DNA of 64,000 nt from positions 1,188,501-1,252,500 of the forward strand of contig OX246739.1 in assembly GCA_945910005.1 (NCBI GenBank), given 5' to 3'. Below are positions 36,001-46,468 of this stretch, piece after piece (position 1 is the stretch's first letter; the number at the start of each line of letters is the position of its first letter). Under the pieces are notes generated by a model. The model was not told the DNA's origin. It saw only the letters and a program-made list of their open reading frames with translations, and did no database searches. Source of the DNA: Isoperla grammatica. Taxonomy: Eukaryota; Arthropoda; Insecta; Plecoptera; Perlodidae. The position numbers and the translations under genes are program-made.

Positions 36001-39000
36001 GTTTCATACTTACCATATCTAAGAACTCCATTTACTTCATCTTCTCAATTCGATCATCAGTAAGTTTTTGATTATCACTGTGACGTATCGTAATACCATT
36101 CATAAAACGTTTTAACAATATTATTTGATGTAACGTACCATATCAAAACCATCGAAAGCCAAATCAGGAAAAAATAATAAACAATACATTTCTAGAAAGT
36201 ATACTATCAACTACTAACCAGTAGTCCCCCTAACTACCAACAACACCCATTTCTGTAACTACTTGGATTTAATAGAAATATTTTTTTTTATCATATGCCC
36301 ACATTTGGCTTAATCAGGCCATCATGTAAGATCTGGTCAACCAGTAGAGACAGGCCTCCTTTTCTTCTCTCTTCATGCCGTTAGGCAATGCGTCACGTTA
36401 AATATAAAATGGGTTTTATTAATACATTTATTTACTTATTCATGGTTATGAAGGACTTTAACTTGTGAATGGAATTTTGAATGTTGTATAGAGCGAATAA
36501 ATACTCGAATAAATCATTGGTATCTATCGTCAATCAAAAGATAAAGATAAAGAACAAAGAATTATATGGTTTACCCGGACGTACGTAACAAAAACATCTT
36601 TTCCAAATCTTGCCCTTGCTTCGCGGGATCCTATGTGGGTTATCCCATGTTTGTCCCGTACACGGGACGTCCCTTGCCCTTCCCTCGCGCTTCCAGTGTA
36701 GGGCGTCCCGTGACTTTCCTATACACGGGACGTCCCTTATCATTCCCAAGCGCTTCCCGTACGGGACGTCCCGTGACTTTCCCAGACAGGGACATCCCTT
36801 AACATTCCCTCGCGCTTCCCGTGAGGGATATCCCGTGAGTTTCCCAGATGCGGGACGTCCCTAAGCCTTCCCTCGCAGGCCCTGACCGGCACATCCCAGA
36901 TCTTCCCGTTTCCAGCAGTTAACCCGCACATCCCTTGACTTTCCCGCACGGGTCCCGCAGTATCATGTTTGTTGGGCCTGCTCTTGGATTATGTTCGCAC
37001 TAGAATATTGAAAACGAAGCTTTTAACCGGTTTAAACCTGAGCCCTGGTGGTTTAACTAGAAGTGAAATCAAGGCTTTGTCTTTGGACAGGGCCTAGGTA
37101 GATCACTAATGATTTATGAACCCGCCATCCACTCCGTCGTCAGACAACAATACGGTATAAACTGCGATATAAATGCAGTGGAAGATTTTCAGCATAAAAA
37201 TCGTTTGGTATCTTATTTCTACTTCTCTTATCTGGACCTTCTGCATTGGATTTACTTTGGAGAGTAGTTTCACTAACTATAGTATAATACAATAGTTGTA
37301 TTGCTGGATACACTGTGTGTCTCGTCGCCATGCCGACCATACTGTCACCGTTGAGACTGGAGTCGTATTGACAGAGAAACACTAATTATTGCTAAGAGCT
37401 TTCCTTCTGCAACAAACATACCATGCATAATGCAATTCCGTTGCAACAGAGGGTCTCTTAGCAAGGATGCTCATTACTTCGAGGCGAAACACGTGGCGTA
37501 CTCGAACCAAAGCCTTCTGCAACGAGAGCAGGAATTACCAACGAGACGCGATGCACATTGCTACTTTCTTTGTACACAATCATTTTACAAAAAAAAACAG
37601 TTTTTGAGAGGATTTGCAAGTGCTCATACATTCAATACCTTTATTCTTACAATACCTTTATTCTTGCTTTATGTGAAGTGCGTTGTTATATAGGCTGAAG
37701 CTCATACATTCATGCTTTATGTGAAGTGCGTTGTTAGGCTAAAGCTGAACGCGTTGTTATGTAGTCGAGGACTATTGAAACTCAGTGCAATTGTAACTAC
37801 AAACAATTAGCAAACTATGTGTAGCTTATGACGATAACTAACACAGTTGTGCTTGTTTGTATCCATGGTGACAAGTTCTTCCAAGAGTAATAAGTTAAGT
37901 GGGCATTGTGATACCGAGCTTTAAGTTAAAAACTGGAAAACATTGATTCTTTTGTTAATACATTGTTTCAACGAGCTGCAGTATTTTGTAGCACGCTTTT
38001 ACTGTTTTAATTGACGCACACATTTATGTAAAACTTCAATTAACCTTTTAGTAAATGTAAATCAGACTGTGAACAAATGACGAATAAGTTAATAGCGGTC
38101 GTTATAATTTCTTTGACCAACATTTTATTTTGTGAACAAAAATAATCAAGAGCAAATAAGTATATCTATATTGAGGACACGAATATTTGGACATGCAGTT
38201 GCGCACTGACTTATATTGTTTATGTTAAGGATAATCTCATCTCCGGAGAGAATCTCCTCTACAAAGCTGGAGCTCACGACGCGGTCGTAATCCAAGTGAG
38301 AGATAGACTAGCTTACCTGTCAGGTGGCAGCTGGGGGGTGTTGGTTCGACGCCTGGAGCCCCCGTCACAAGCCGAGCAGTGCTCTGCTTAGCGCTTACCT
38401 GTCAGGTGGCAGCTGGGGGGTGTTGGTTCGACGCCTGGAGCCCCCGTCACAAGCCGAGCTGTGCTCTGCTTAGCGCTTACCTGTCAGGTGGCAGCTGGGG
38501 GCCGTTGGTTCGACGCCTGGAGCCCCCGTCACATCGTCGCGTGCGCCTCGCTGCTGCAGTGCTCTGCTAAGCGCCTACCTGCCAGGTGGCAGCTGGGGGC
38601 CGTTGGTTCGACGCCTGGAGCCCCCGTCACATCGTCGCGTGCGCCTCGCTGCTGCAGTGCTCTGCTAAGCGCCTACCTGTCAGGTGGCAGCTGGGGGCCG
38701 TTGGTTCGACGCCTGGAGCCCCCGTCACATCGTCGCGTGCGCCTCGCTGCTGCAGTGCTCTGCTAAGCGCCTACCTGTCAGGTGGCAGCTGGGGGCCGTT
38801 GGTTCGACGCCTGGAGCCCCCGTCACATCGTCGCGTGCGCCTCGCTGCTGCAGTGCTCTGCTAAGCGCCTACCTGTCAGGTGGCAGCTGGGGGCCGTTGG
38901 TTCGACGCCTGGAGCCCCCGTCACATCGTCGCGTGCGCCTCGCTGCTGCAGTGCTCTGCTAAGCGCCTACCTGTCAGGTGGCAGCTGGGGGCCGTTGGTT

Positions 39001-42000
39001 CGACGCCTGGAGCCCCCGTCACATCGTCGCGTGCGCCTCGCTGCTGCAGTGCTCTGCTAAGCGCCTACCTGCCAGGTGGCAGCTGGGGGCCGTTGGTTCG
39101 ACGCCTGGAGCCCCCGTCACAAGCCGAGCTGTGCTCTGCTTAGCGCTTACCTGTCAGGTGGCAGCTGGGGGCCGTTGGTTCGACGCCTGGAGCCCCCGTC
39201 ACATCGTCGCGTGCGCCTCGCTGCTGCAGTGCTCTGCTAAGCGCCTACCTGTCAGGTGGCAGCTGGGGGCCGTTGGTTCGACGCCTGGAGCCCCCGTCAC
39301 ATCGTCGCGTGCGCCTCGCTGCTGCAGTGCTCTGCTAAGCGCCTACCTGTCAGGTGGCAGCTGGGGGCCGTTGGTTCGACGCCTGGAGCCCCCGTCACAT
39401 CGTCGCGTGCGCCTCGCTGCTGCAGCCGAGCAGTGCTCTGCTTAGCGCGTCTACCACCCTCGTCATAGTCATCCGGCAACACGTCCCTTGTTGTGAAACA
39501 AGGTGGATTACCTGTGACGTATGACTACGGTTGACTGCGATCATTTGTGTCATGATAAGGGTCAAATACTCTCAATTGAGTTGATGTCGTAGGCGTTATC
39601 ATAGAAGATAACTTGCATGAAATATTTCCTAAGCAACAGCTATCCCAATTATTAATTAAATTGGGAACTTCATCCCAGGTAACTACTGGCAATGAATATA
39701 ATGTAGTTATGCGAGCACACATACTCTTAATTCTCTGTACACAATGTTGTTGGCCACGATACAAATGGCGAACGCGTTCGAACAAACCGGAGATCACTTA
39801 CGAGTTGGTCAGAGAAGTTGTCTGTTACGAAACTCTTTACTTGGCTTTGTTATTGTTGTTACCTTCGGTGCTACAAACCAGCGGAAGCAAACTTGGACCC
39901 TATTGTGCAAACTTTTCACTGCGCTTGATTGAAGTACGGACAATTTCAAACAACTTTGGAATATTTTCATAACTTCGGGAAGCATGGAAAAAATGAGTTC
40001 ATGTCAAGAAAATTTGTGAAGCCCGAATTCACCAAACTTTGTTATTAAATTATTTATAGTATATTATGACAAACATACATTATGACAGTGCTAAAATATA
40101 TTGGTATAACTAAGCAGTTTTGACCGTTGCTACAACCATTTTGTAGAGCATGGTTGGTTGGTTGCCATGGTGAAAACAAGTTAAAAGTTATAGTTGCTTA
40201 CCAAATAGTGAACAATAGTGGGTCTTGGCTATTAATAATCTTGAATTGGTCACCATGGTTTCAAACGAACATTAAAATAAAAATGCTTTGTGTTCCTGAC
40301 AGTCGACATGTTTGTTTGGAACAAACCTCGGATTAACGGCTAATCTAGGCACTAAACGTTTGGTGAAGCCAGGCTTAAGTCATCAATAACTGTGGTATAA
40401 ACTGTTGTCTGTAAAAACAACGTGAAATAAATTGGAATACAAAATGATTGTTCCGTAACACGTTACCTAATCCGATGACCATGTCACGTGTGATATTCCA
40501 TGAGATGTTTATCTGTGCTTTTGTTCTTTAACCAGTAATAAAATGAGTTCATAAACAATAAATGAATATACTTTTTGAAGAAAAACCTTATTATAGTAAC
40601 GTATTGAATGGCGATAGTAATAAGTTCAAGGTAGATCTGACGCAATATAATACAATTTAAAAGCTACAGTTGTAAATACGTCGTTCAGTCAACAATAATA
40701 ATCATCCATTACAAAACCATTACAGAATTAAAATGTAAGCATAAGCAAGTAGATAGATCAAAATGAGTACAGTCATAAAAACCAAAATTAACACCGCTAT
40801 CACCAATTTGGTCGATTTCATGTGTTTTGATAGAACCATTACATTTTTTAAGTCTAACAATAAAAGTCGCGTTAAAAATACGGCTTTCTGTGTAGACGGT
40901 TCTAATACGGATGTAAAATTGAAATGTAATACCATAAAAACTGATCTAATAATTTACAATTAGCATAAAACTTTGAACACTCAGATAAATGGTAAAATGT
41001 TAACTGGAAATAAAAATAAGAGAAACCCGTTTTTCTTTTATTAAAGCGACTTAAAGCTAACCTCCAGTTTCATTGAAAAGTAGATGCTTTAAGACAAGAC
41101 ATTATGTGAGAGATAATCGTAGTTTGTTTTGTACGCTCTACATACACATAGGTTATACCAACACCCTGAGCTTGCACGCGCGCGTGTGCGTACTTTCATG
41201 CATGGAAGTCACCATTTAGTAATTAAGTCGCAATTAAAAACCAATTAAATTAAGAATGAAGAAGAAACAATATATAGCCAAAAGGGATCAATACAATAAC
41301 TTCAATTGATTTTCATTACAAAATGACAACACAGCGTATCTCAAACCCCGACTATAGCTTGCCAAAGATATTAGAAAACATGTGTACATGTTGATGTACT
41401 TGACTCTCTAAGACTCCCTTACATTATTGTAGCGGCTACGAGGGTAATGATTACAAGGGTAACCTTCCTACAACCTTCTTTGTTAGCACAAGGCCACTTA
41501 TATAGTCGAATCAGCCTTAACGCACGAGTTAATCGCCCAACATACGCAGGTCGGGTAGTATAATCGCGCCCAGTGCTCAGATCCGATGCACTGCCATGGC
41601 AACTTTATACTAGCCGGCCTGCATACATTGGGCGGTTCGAAGCGGTAGACAAACTGCCGCATGCGTTGGACCCTATTCAAAGTCAGTAGCTGTATATTAT
41701 ACTCACAGGTTATAGAATTAGTTTTATACTCAAAGGTTCTAATTAACGACTAATGTAGTTAATTACTTATATCACCTATCCAAAAAATAACGTTGGTATC
41801 AAAAGGCCGTACTATATAATATGCATTGTGTTTAAAAAAGGCAATGATACAGTTTCAGTGTTTTGTTTAACACTTGGATCATTAACGAACACTGTTCGTT
41901 GATAAAATTAGCTCAACCTAGCTTGAAACGCTAGAGTCAAAGCAAAATATCACGTTAAATATGATAGAAATGGCCGTAATGTGAGGTAATGTTCAATTAC

Positions 42001-45000
42001 CCTGGCTGGCAACTTGGAGCCGTCGTACGTTAACAACGTTGATGGATTACTCTGATAGCTACGGACCCACATCAGAGTTCACATCACAATTACCACCGTA
42101 ATACGTATGATGTGAACAGTCTGCATGCTCGACAAACTATGCTTGTTTTTATAGTCTGCAGGAGGTGATTATAAAATGACGAGACAGATAACTCTTGTTG
42201 TCCTCCCCCCACCCCCACCCCCAACACGGCATCATTAGTGTGATTAATTGACCTGTCCATTTTCTAATGGGACTCTTTAATATTACCTCTTAATTGAAAA
42301 GTTTCGCTCGCTGGTAATTCTGCACTAATAGAGACGTGGCGAGCTTTAGCGCTGGGATATCGAGCCCCTCTCGCTCGTATCGGAACAATGAACAACATTG
42401 CTCGTTGTTTATGTTGAACGGTGTGTAATATTATGCTTCGGGATATGAAGCAGAGTTGGTTTAAAACTTATTTTTTACAAATACACAGCTTTAATTATTT
42501 GTTTTGCACATTATGATGGACTATACTAGGATTATTGTGTTGAACTTTATATAACAAAGCATTACGGGGTCTGGGTCAAACTGCCAACGAAGGTAAAACA
42601 TCAATTATCACAGCGATCAAGCTATACACTATAATGTAGTTGGCGCTTATTCTTTTAGTAAATTTGACATACTTTTCGTATCGTCGTAAAGATGCCAAAG
42701 AAAAATATCTAAACGCAATCGCTGGTCAAGAAATTAACGCGATGCAAACGATACAAATTAGTTCACAATGGAATATCGCTACAGGGTTCTATCTGCAAAC
42801 TATATAATAAATTATAATCACTTCATTATTTTATTCTTAATTTCTTCTATTTTGATTCAGTTGAAAAGCAAAGAAATAAAATTGAGGACTGTTTTTGTTT
42901 CCACATCTCTTTTAAACGCTTACTGTTGTAGTGGTATGCTATGTTTCAAAGACACTGTAGATGGTAGAGAAGAGGACAACAATATCTCAGCCCTTGACTC
43001 ACTGACACGGCAACATAATAACGGCGACGTTTTATTTGCACCAACGACCGCTGAGATCCAACGTCCCTAGGAGATGTATAATTCCAGCTCTTTGCATTTT
43101 ACATCAGCGATTGAGGTCTTCGCTACGAGATCGTGGTTTAAAATGTCCGACTGTTTGTTTTAAAGAAGTTAAACTAGTGACACAACCTGCATTTATTCTA
43201 TACGCTTACTTGAATCAAATTGAGTTTTGTTTAAGATAGTATAGTAATAGGAAACATGCCTGAAAATATTATAGCTTACATATAACACATATGTATGAAC
43301 AAACCTGCATGACATACCACAGATTGTGAGATAATTACGGAAGTTTGACGGGCTGTCATTATAAATTACGTAATAGTAGCAATTTGCAAGAGAACCTGAG
43401 TATAAAGATTTAATTTGATTCCTTCTATTTAATCCCAAATAAACTTATTTAAGCATATATAGACATAGATCGTGAGTCGTGACACACCAAGGATTTTGAG
43501 GTTATTACGTAATTTTAAGGGGTTGTCATCGAAAATTACGTAATTTCAAACAAAGTATCGATTTGTAAGCGATCCTGAGTATATTCAATTCATTTTTCTT
43601 CCTAGTACTATTCATAACATCTGTTTTGAGTATACATAAACTTACCTGCGTGACATACCACCGATTTTGAGTTAATTACGTAAGTTTTAGGGGCTGTTCG
43701 GAAATTACGTAATTTAAAACGAAGTATTGATTTCAAGAGAACCTGAATATGTTAATTTTATTTTATTCCTTCTACTTAATCCCAATTACATATGTTCAAA
43801 GTATATAAAAAGTAAAAACAAACCTGCGTGACATACCACAGATTTTGAGTTAATAACGTTAGTTTCAGGGACTGCTCGGAAATTACGTAATTTAAAACGA
43901 AGTATTGATTTCAAGAAAACCTGGATATGTTAATTTTATTTTATTCCTTCTACTTAATCCCAATTACATATGTTCAAAGTATATATAAACAAACCTGCGT
44001 GACATACCACAGATTTTGAGTTAATAACGTTAGTTTCAGGGACTGCTCGGAAATTACGTAATTTAAAACGAAGTATTGATTTGTAAGAGAACCTGAATAT
44101 GTTCATTTGATTTTATTCTTTCTACTTAATCCTAATAACATCTGTTCTAAGTATATATAAACAAACCTGCGTGACATACCACAGATTTTGAACGTAAGTT
44201 TCAGGGTCTGTTCGGAAATAACGTAATTTCTAACAAAGTACTGATTTGTAAAAGAACTTGAATATGTTCTTTTAATTTAATTCCTTCTACTTAATCCCAA
44301 TTACATCTGGTCTAAGTATATATAAACAATTCTACGTGACATACCACAGATTTTGACCTAATTACGTAAGTTTCAGGGGATGTTCGGAAATAACGTTATT
44401 TCAAACAAAGTATTGATTTGTAAGAGAACCTGAATATGTTCATTTAATTTGATTCCTTCTTCTTAATCCCAATTACATCTGTTCTAAGTATACATAAACT
44501 AACTTGCGTGACATACCACAGATTGAATCCAATGTGAGTGTAGACTGCGCTATCTTACTCTCCTTTATGTGAGCTGTGTGAATCGCAATCACACACGCAA
44601 CAATTGCTTGGCCACTTACTGGGAGTGTTTCGTGTTTCAAAGGAGATATTTTGCATTCAATTTTGCACGGCGGTGTTGGTTCCTTGCATCGAGTTATCCG
44701 CGAATCAATACGCCCCCCTCACCCCCCCCCCCCCGTCACCCCTGACCCCGCAGCCCAGACTATCTTCATGCCATCAGAGTGCATGGGATCAGTGCATACC
44801 GTGACGCTGTTCGACAAAACACGTCTAAATGTATATTGTATACCTCAATACTTCAGTCAAGCACAGGTGAATGTGTGGCGTTTTTATTTGTAGCAGCTGT
44901 CGTGGTGCACTTGCAAAAAAAAAAAAAAAAACACGTAAAAAATATCGGCCAAATTCTGAAAACAGACTCATTTAACGCAAATATGAAGGAAACACCGTCT

Positions 45001-46468
45001 CATTGATACGACCCGTTTATATTTATAACTTTATTTTAACTTTGTTTTAAAGACACGCACACGTGTTCCAAAATGAAAAAAAATATCTACGAGTGTGGAT
45101 TTCTTCGTTATTATTTTTACCCGTGTTTATGCTATCTTCTTTTTAATGCAAATGACTTCTGTAATGATACCATTATGATTATTATAATAGTACATTATTC
45201 CAAGGAGCGTCTTTGTTCGGCTAAATCTTTGCACCCCACCAGCATCCCTACCCCACAACACATCCAATTACAAGGACGCGGCTCTCCCTCCCACCTAGGC
45301 CCATAACCCTCGCACAGCTAACTCAAGGACGCGGCCTGTGACGCGGCTCTCCCTCCCACCTAGGCCTATAACCCTCGCACAGCTAACTCAAGTGATTATA
45401 ATTATGAAGCTCGATGCTAAGCTGAGCCTCGAAGCCAAACAGAACAAGTTTCAGAGTCCCCAAGACTCTCTTCTCTCCCGCGGAGAAATTTATAACTTTG
45501 AAATTAATTTAATTACTTTTGAAATCTAAGCTTTGTCTCATCGCATTATCTTACCATAAACCAACAGAGAAATATAGACGTTTCGAAACTTTTAACATCG
45601 CTATTCATCAAAGATGACAGAGGCTGTGCCTTGTGTCATTTACAAGTATTTTCTCTTATAATAGAAGTGCTAACGTTTAAACACAATATTATGCTGATTA
45701 ACTGACTTTCAAAGGAGATGGAAGGCAAAAGTTGTGAGTGTTGGTGGTAAGATGGGTTTAGTAATCACTAAGAAACACAACCATTCGGGGATAAAATTGA
45801 ACAATACTTTGAGCGTTACAAGTGGTTTTGACTAGAATTGCTTCACTAGATTACGTCACACGGCCAATCGCCAGCCACTATGACGTCACAGAGCTGAGAG
45901 AGCCCAAAACATCTATGTAAAACACGCTGTACGTAATATACCGCCGGCTAAGACTTGCTTGTTTGTTCTAGGCGCCATCTTTGAACAGCCCCACGCTGTA
46001 CGTAATATACCGCCGGCTAAGACTTGCTTGTTTGTTCTAGGCGCCATCTTTGAACAGCCCCACGCTGTACGTAATATACCGCCGGCTAAGACTTGCTTGT
46101 TTGTTCTAGGCGCCATCTTTGAACAGCCCCACGCTGTACGTAATATACCGCCGGCTAAGACTTGCTTGTTTGTTCTAGGCGCCATCTTTGAACAGCCCCA
46201 CGCTGTACGTAATATACCACGGCTAAGACTTGCTTGTTTGTTCTAGGCGCCATCTTTGAACAGCCCCACGCTGTACGTAATATACCGCCGGCTAAGACTT
46301 GCTTGTTTGTTCTAGGCGCCATATTTGAACAGGGCACGGACGAGGTCCAGTCAGCCTTCAAGTTTGCAATGCTGACGCACAACTCCAACGTCACCGGACG
46401 CCGTTTCGAGCTGCAAGCTTACGTTGACGTCATCAATACAGCTGACGCCTTCAAACTGTCCCGTCTCA
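19861..46468 (+). CDS. GluRIB: AMPA-type ionotropic glutamate receptor, first two coding exons (partial gene)
   Basis: Model: exons 19861-19945 and 46316-46468, joined in phase 1 across a 26.4 kb intron. The joined start encodes a signal peptide and the first strands of the amino-terminal (ligand-binding-protein-like) domain. The segment IPLGAIFEQGTDEVQSAFKF followed by FELQAYVDVINTADAFKLSR closely matches my memory of insect GluRIB, an AMPA-class subunit of the nervous system. The rest of the gene (remaining extracellular domain, pore, ligand-binding lobes) is not in the window; intron 2 exceeds 17.5 kb. Assignment to GluRIB rather than GluRIA rests on recall and should be checked by search. 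Confidence 0.8.
19946..20810 (+). other. GluRIB intron 1, first segment
   Basis: AT-rich intron sequence starting GTGAGTACAAGCAC. No gene or transposon recognised; a short AT run (ATATATATATAT) lies near 20500. Confidence 0.6.
20818..20862. repeat. (ATT)n microsatellite
   Basis: Imperfect ATT repeats separated from the longer ATT run by about 90 bp that includes GGCTCCTCTTGAGCC, a short inverted repeat. Confidence 0.85.
20955..21046. repeat. (ATT)n microsatellite, LINE tail
   Basis: About 30 uninterrupted ATT triplets. On the minus strand this is an (AAT)n tail at the 3' end of the LINE fragment. Confidence 0.95.
20955..21665 (-). mobile_element. 5'-truncated non-LTR retrotransposon with (AAT)n tail
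   Basis: Read on the minus strand from about 21665 there is coding sequence with DIIIIDKKKQETILIEVAVP followed by LNHNVETTWREKINIYKELS, a pattern I recognise from the C-terminal end of insect LINE ORF2 proteins (restriction-like endonuclease region, PD-D/E-K type core). The first motif position reads RLD instead of RPD. The frame continues to about 21300, then 3' UTR and a tail that is the (ATT)n run at 20955-21046 on the plus strand. The element lacks its 5' part and cannot be active. Confidence 0.65.
21670..27200 (+). other. GluRIB intron 1, 21.7-27.2 kb
   Basis: No gene supported. Notable pieces: a short repeat of GATGTATGAAGC near 22525-22580, a G-rich run near 23165, (GT)n with GC interruptions at 23293-23331, a GC-richer patch at 23930-24060. 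Open frames such as 23592-24056 lack recognisable domains. Confidence 0.5.
27230..27560. other. GC-rich island inside GluRIB intron 1
   Basis: A local GC- and CpG-rich patch in AT-rich surroundings. It holds a 95-codon plus-strand frame (27318-27605) rich in Ala/Pro/Arg with no domain I recognise. GTGAGT occurs near 27494 and could act as a donor. It could be an alternative first exon or promoter, or a transposon fragment; coding status is unproven. Confidence 0.3.
27606..29030 (+). other. GluRIB intron 1, 27.6-29.0 kb
   Basis: AT-rich sequence with no recognisable gene, RNA or transposon. Confidence 0.5.
29040..29230. promoter_or_regulatory. Candidate intronic cis-regulatory element
   Basis: A compositionally distinct, non-repetitive block with clustered binding-site-like words: GTAATTACTG (homeodomain), GCACGTGATAAGA (E-box next to a GATA site), GGCTTAATCCCC (K50 homeodomain) and inverted CGACCACTTTCTGGTC. 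It is a guess from motif density; conservation in related genomes would test it. Confidence 0.25.
29765..29890 (+). mobile_element. Possible LINE 3'-end fragment
   Basis: Contains ACATGATGGCTGGTGTAAGG and TTATGGGCATGCCCATA. A related block occurs inverted at about 36290-36380 (revcomp reads CATGATGGCCTGATTAAGCC then TGTGGGCAT), so this is a dispersed repeat family. The likeness to insect LINE 3' regions is from memory only. Confidence 0.35.
30273..30332. repeat. Dispersed repeat tail, (TAAA)n plus conserved block
   Basis: AAATAAATAAAAAATAAAAT run followed by TTCACATTTAGAGTCTACCC and ACTCAGTA, matching 15200-15240 in the same orientation. Confidence 0.7.
30465..30545 (-). mobile_element. tRNA-derived SINE-like sequence
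   Basis: On the minus strand GTCTAGCTTGAAGGTAGCG (A-box-like) is followed about 35 bases later by GCTCGAGTCCCG (B-box GGTTCGANNCC with two changes). tRNA-like spacing but imperfect stems, so a SINE remnant. Confidence 0.5.
30836..31255 (+). repeat. C-rich ~22 bp minisatellite in a transposon end
   Basis: After CCCAACAAACAT at 30836 come many imperfect copies of CTTCCCGCTAGTATCCCGCA-like units up to a C-run at 31248. A related block lies inverted at 36600-36977, ending ATGTTTGTTGGG. Such C-rich subterminal repeats suggest the two are ends or copies of one DNA-transposon family. Confidence 0.7.
31260..36285 (+). other. GluRIB intron 1, 31.3-36.3 kb
   Basis: AT-rich, no gene supported. Contains a (TA)n run near 32018-32040, adjacent C-run (33316-33339) and G-run (33391-33420) tracts, and a polypyrimidine stretch near 33970. 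Minor open frames have no domain. Confidence 0.5.
33316..33420. repeat. Paired poly-C and poly-G tracts
   Basis: A C-run of about 23 bases and an A-interrupted G-run of about 25 bases separated by ~50 bases. Together they could pair as a hairpin or form G-quadruplex structures; also prone to sequencing error. Confidence 0.85.
36600..36977 (-). repeat. C-rich minisatellite in a transposon end, inverted relative to 30.8 kb
   Basis: Imperfect repeats of CTTCCC...TACGGGACGTCCCGTGA type, with many GGGACGTCCC and CCCGTACGGG palindromes, ending with ATGTTTGTTGGGCC at 36966-36979. Open frames on both strands here come from the repeat. Confidence 0.7.
36980..38311 (+). other. GluRIB intron 1, 37.0-38.3 kb
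   Basis: No gene or transposon recognised; contains a short direct duplication of TTTATGTGAAGTGCGTTGTTA near 37668 and 37714. Confidence 0.5.
38312..39448. repeat. 82/98 bp minisatellite, 12 copies, with E-boxes and a B-box
   Basis: Twelve copies in two length classes: ~82 bp (with AAGCCGAGC) and 98 bp (with CATCGTCGCGTGCGCCTCGC). Each unit contains ACCTGTCAGGTGGCAGCTGG, that is CAGGTG and CAGCTG E-boxes, and GGTTCGACGCC, an exact RNA polymerase III B-box. Short units occur at the left end and once near 39100. GC-rich, in AT-rich intron. Overlapping open frames reported across it are artefacts. Confidence 0.95.
39450..43290 (+). other. GluRIB intron 1, 39.5-43.3 kb
   Basis: No gene supported. 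Ordinary AT-rich intron apart from a short alternating CG/TG tract near 41176 and a C-rich run near 42205. Confidence 0.5.
42235..42425. promoter_or_regulatory. Candidate intronic cis-regulatory element
   Basis: Non-repetitive block with TGATTAATTGACC, TCTTAATTGAAAAG and TAATTCTGCACTAATAG homeodomain-like sites and ACAATGAACAACATTGCTCG, a pair of opposed SOX-like ACAAT words. Motif clustering only; untested. Confidence 0.25.
43295..44525. repeat. ~170 bp tandem array, 8 copies, with TTACGTAA sites
   Basis: Seven full and one partial diverged copies of a ~170 bp AT-rich unit marked by GCGTGACATACCACAGATTT, AATTACGTAA and CTTCTACTTAATCCCAATTA. Divergence between copies shows it is older than the GC-rich arrays. 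TTACGTAA occurs about eight times. Confidence 0.9.
45250..45392. repeat. ~70 bp direct duplication
   Basis: Two copies of a block containing GGACGCGGCTCTCCCTCCCA, CCTAGGCC and ACCCTCGCACAGCTAACTCA. Confidence 0.85.
45931..46331 (+). repeat. 69 bp minisatellite, 6 copies, spanning GluRIB exon 2 acceptor
   Basis: Units contain CACGCTGTACGTAATATACC, GGCTAAGACTTGCTTG and TTTGTTCTAG followed by GCGCCATCTTTGAACAG, which is the start of exon 2. Acceptor copies end at 45971, 46040, 46109, 46178, 46246 and 46315. The last is the real one, where ATCTTT becomes ATATTT and CCC becomes GGC. All units are 69 bp except the one before 46247, which is 68 bp. Each exon-like piece is followed by GCT-GTACGT, a donor-like word. 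Confidence 0.95.
46316..46468 (+). CDS. GluRIB: GluRIB exon 2, start of amino-terminal domain
   Basis: 153 bases, phase 1 at both ends. Encodes (G)AIFEQGTDEVQSAFKFAM, then LTHNSNVTGRRFELQAYVDV and INTADAFKLSRL. This is the first beta-alpha-beta segment of the iGluR amino-terminal domain; NVT is a potential N-glycosylation site. Acceptor TTTGTTCTAG, donor CTCA-GTGAGT. The first 17 bases belong to the sixth unit of the acceptor array. Upstream copies share the same acceptor, so splicing could in principle begin earlier. Confidence 0.9.

Noticed and set aside
38379..39445. Overlapping 87-155 codon open frames
   Set aside because: They are the same repeat unit read over and over; 98 is not a multiple of three, so frames rotate and no single protein is implied.
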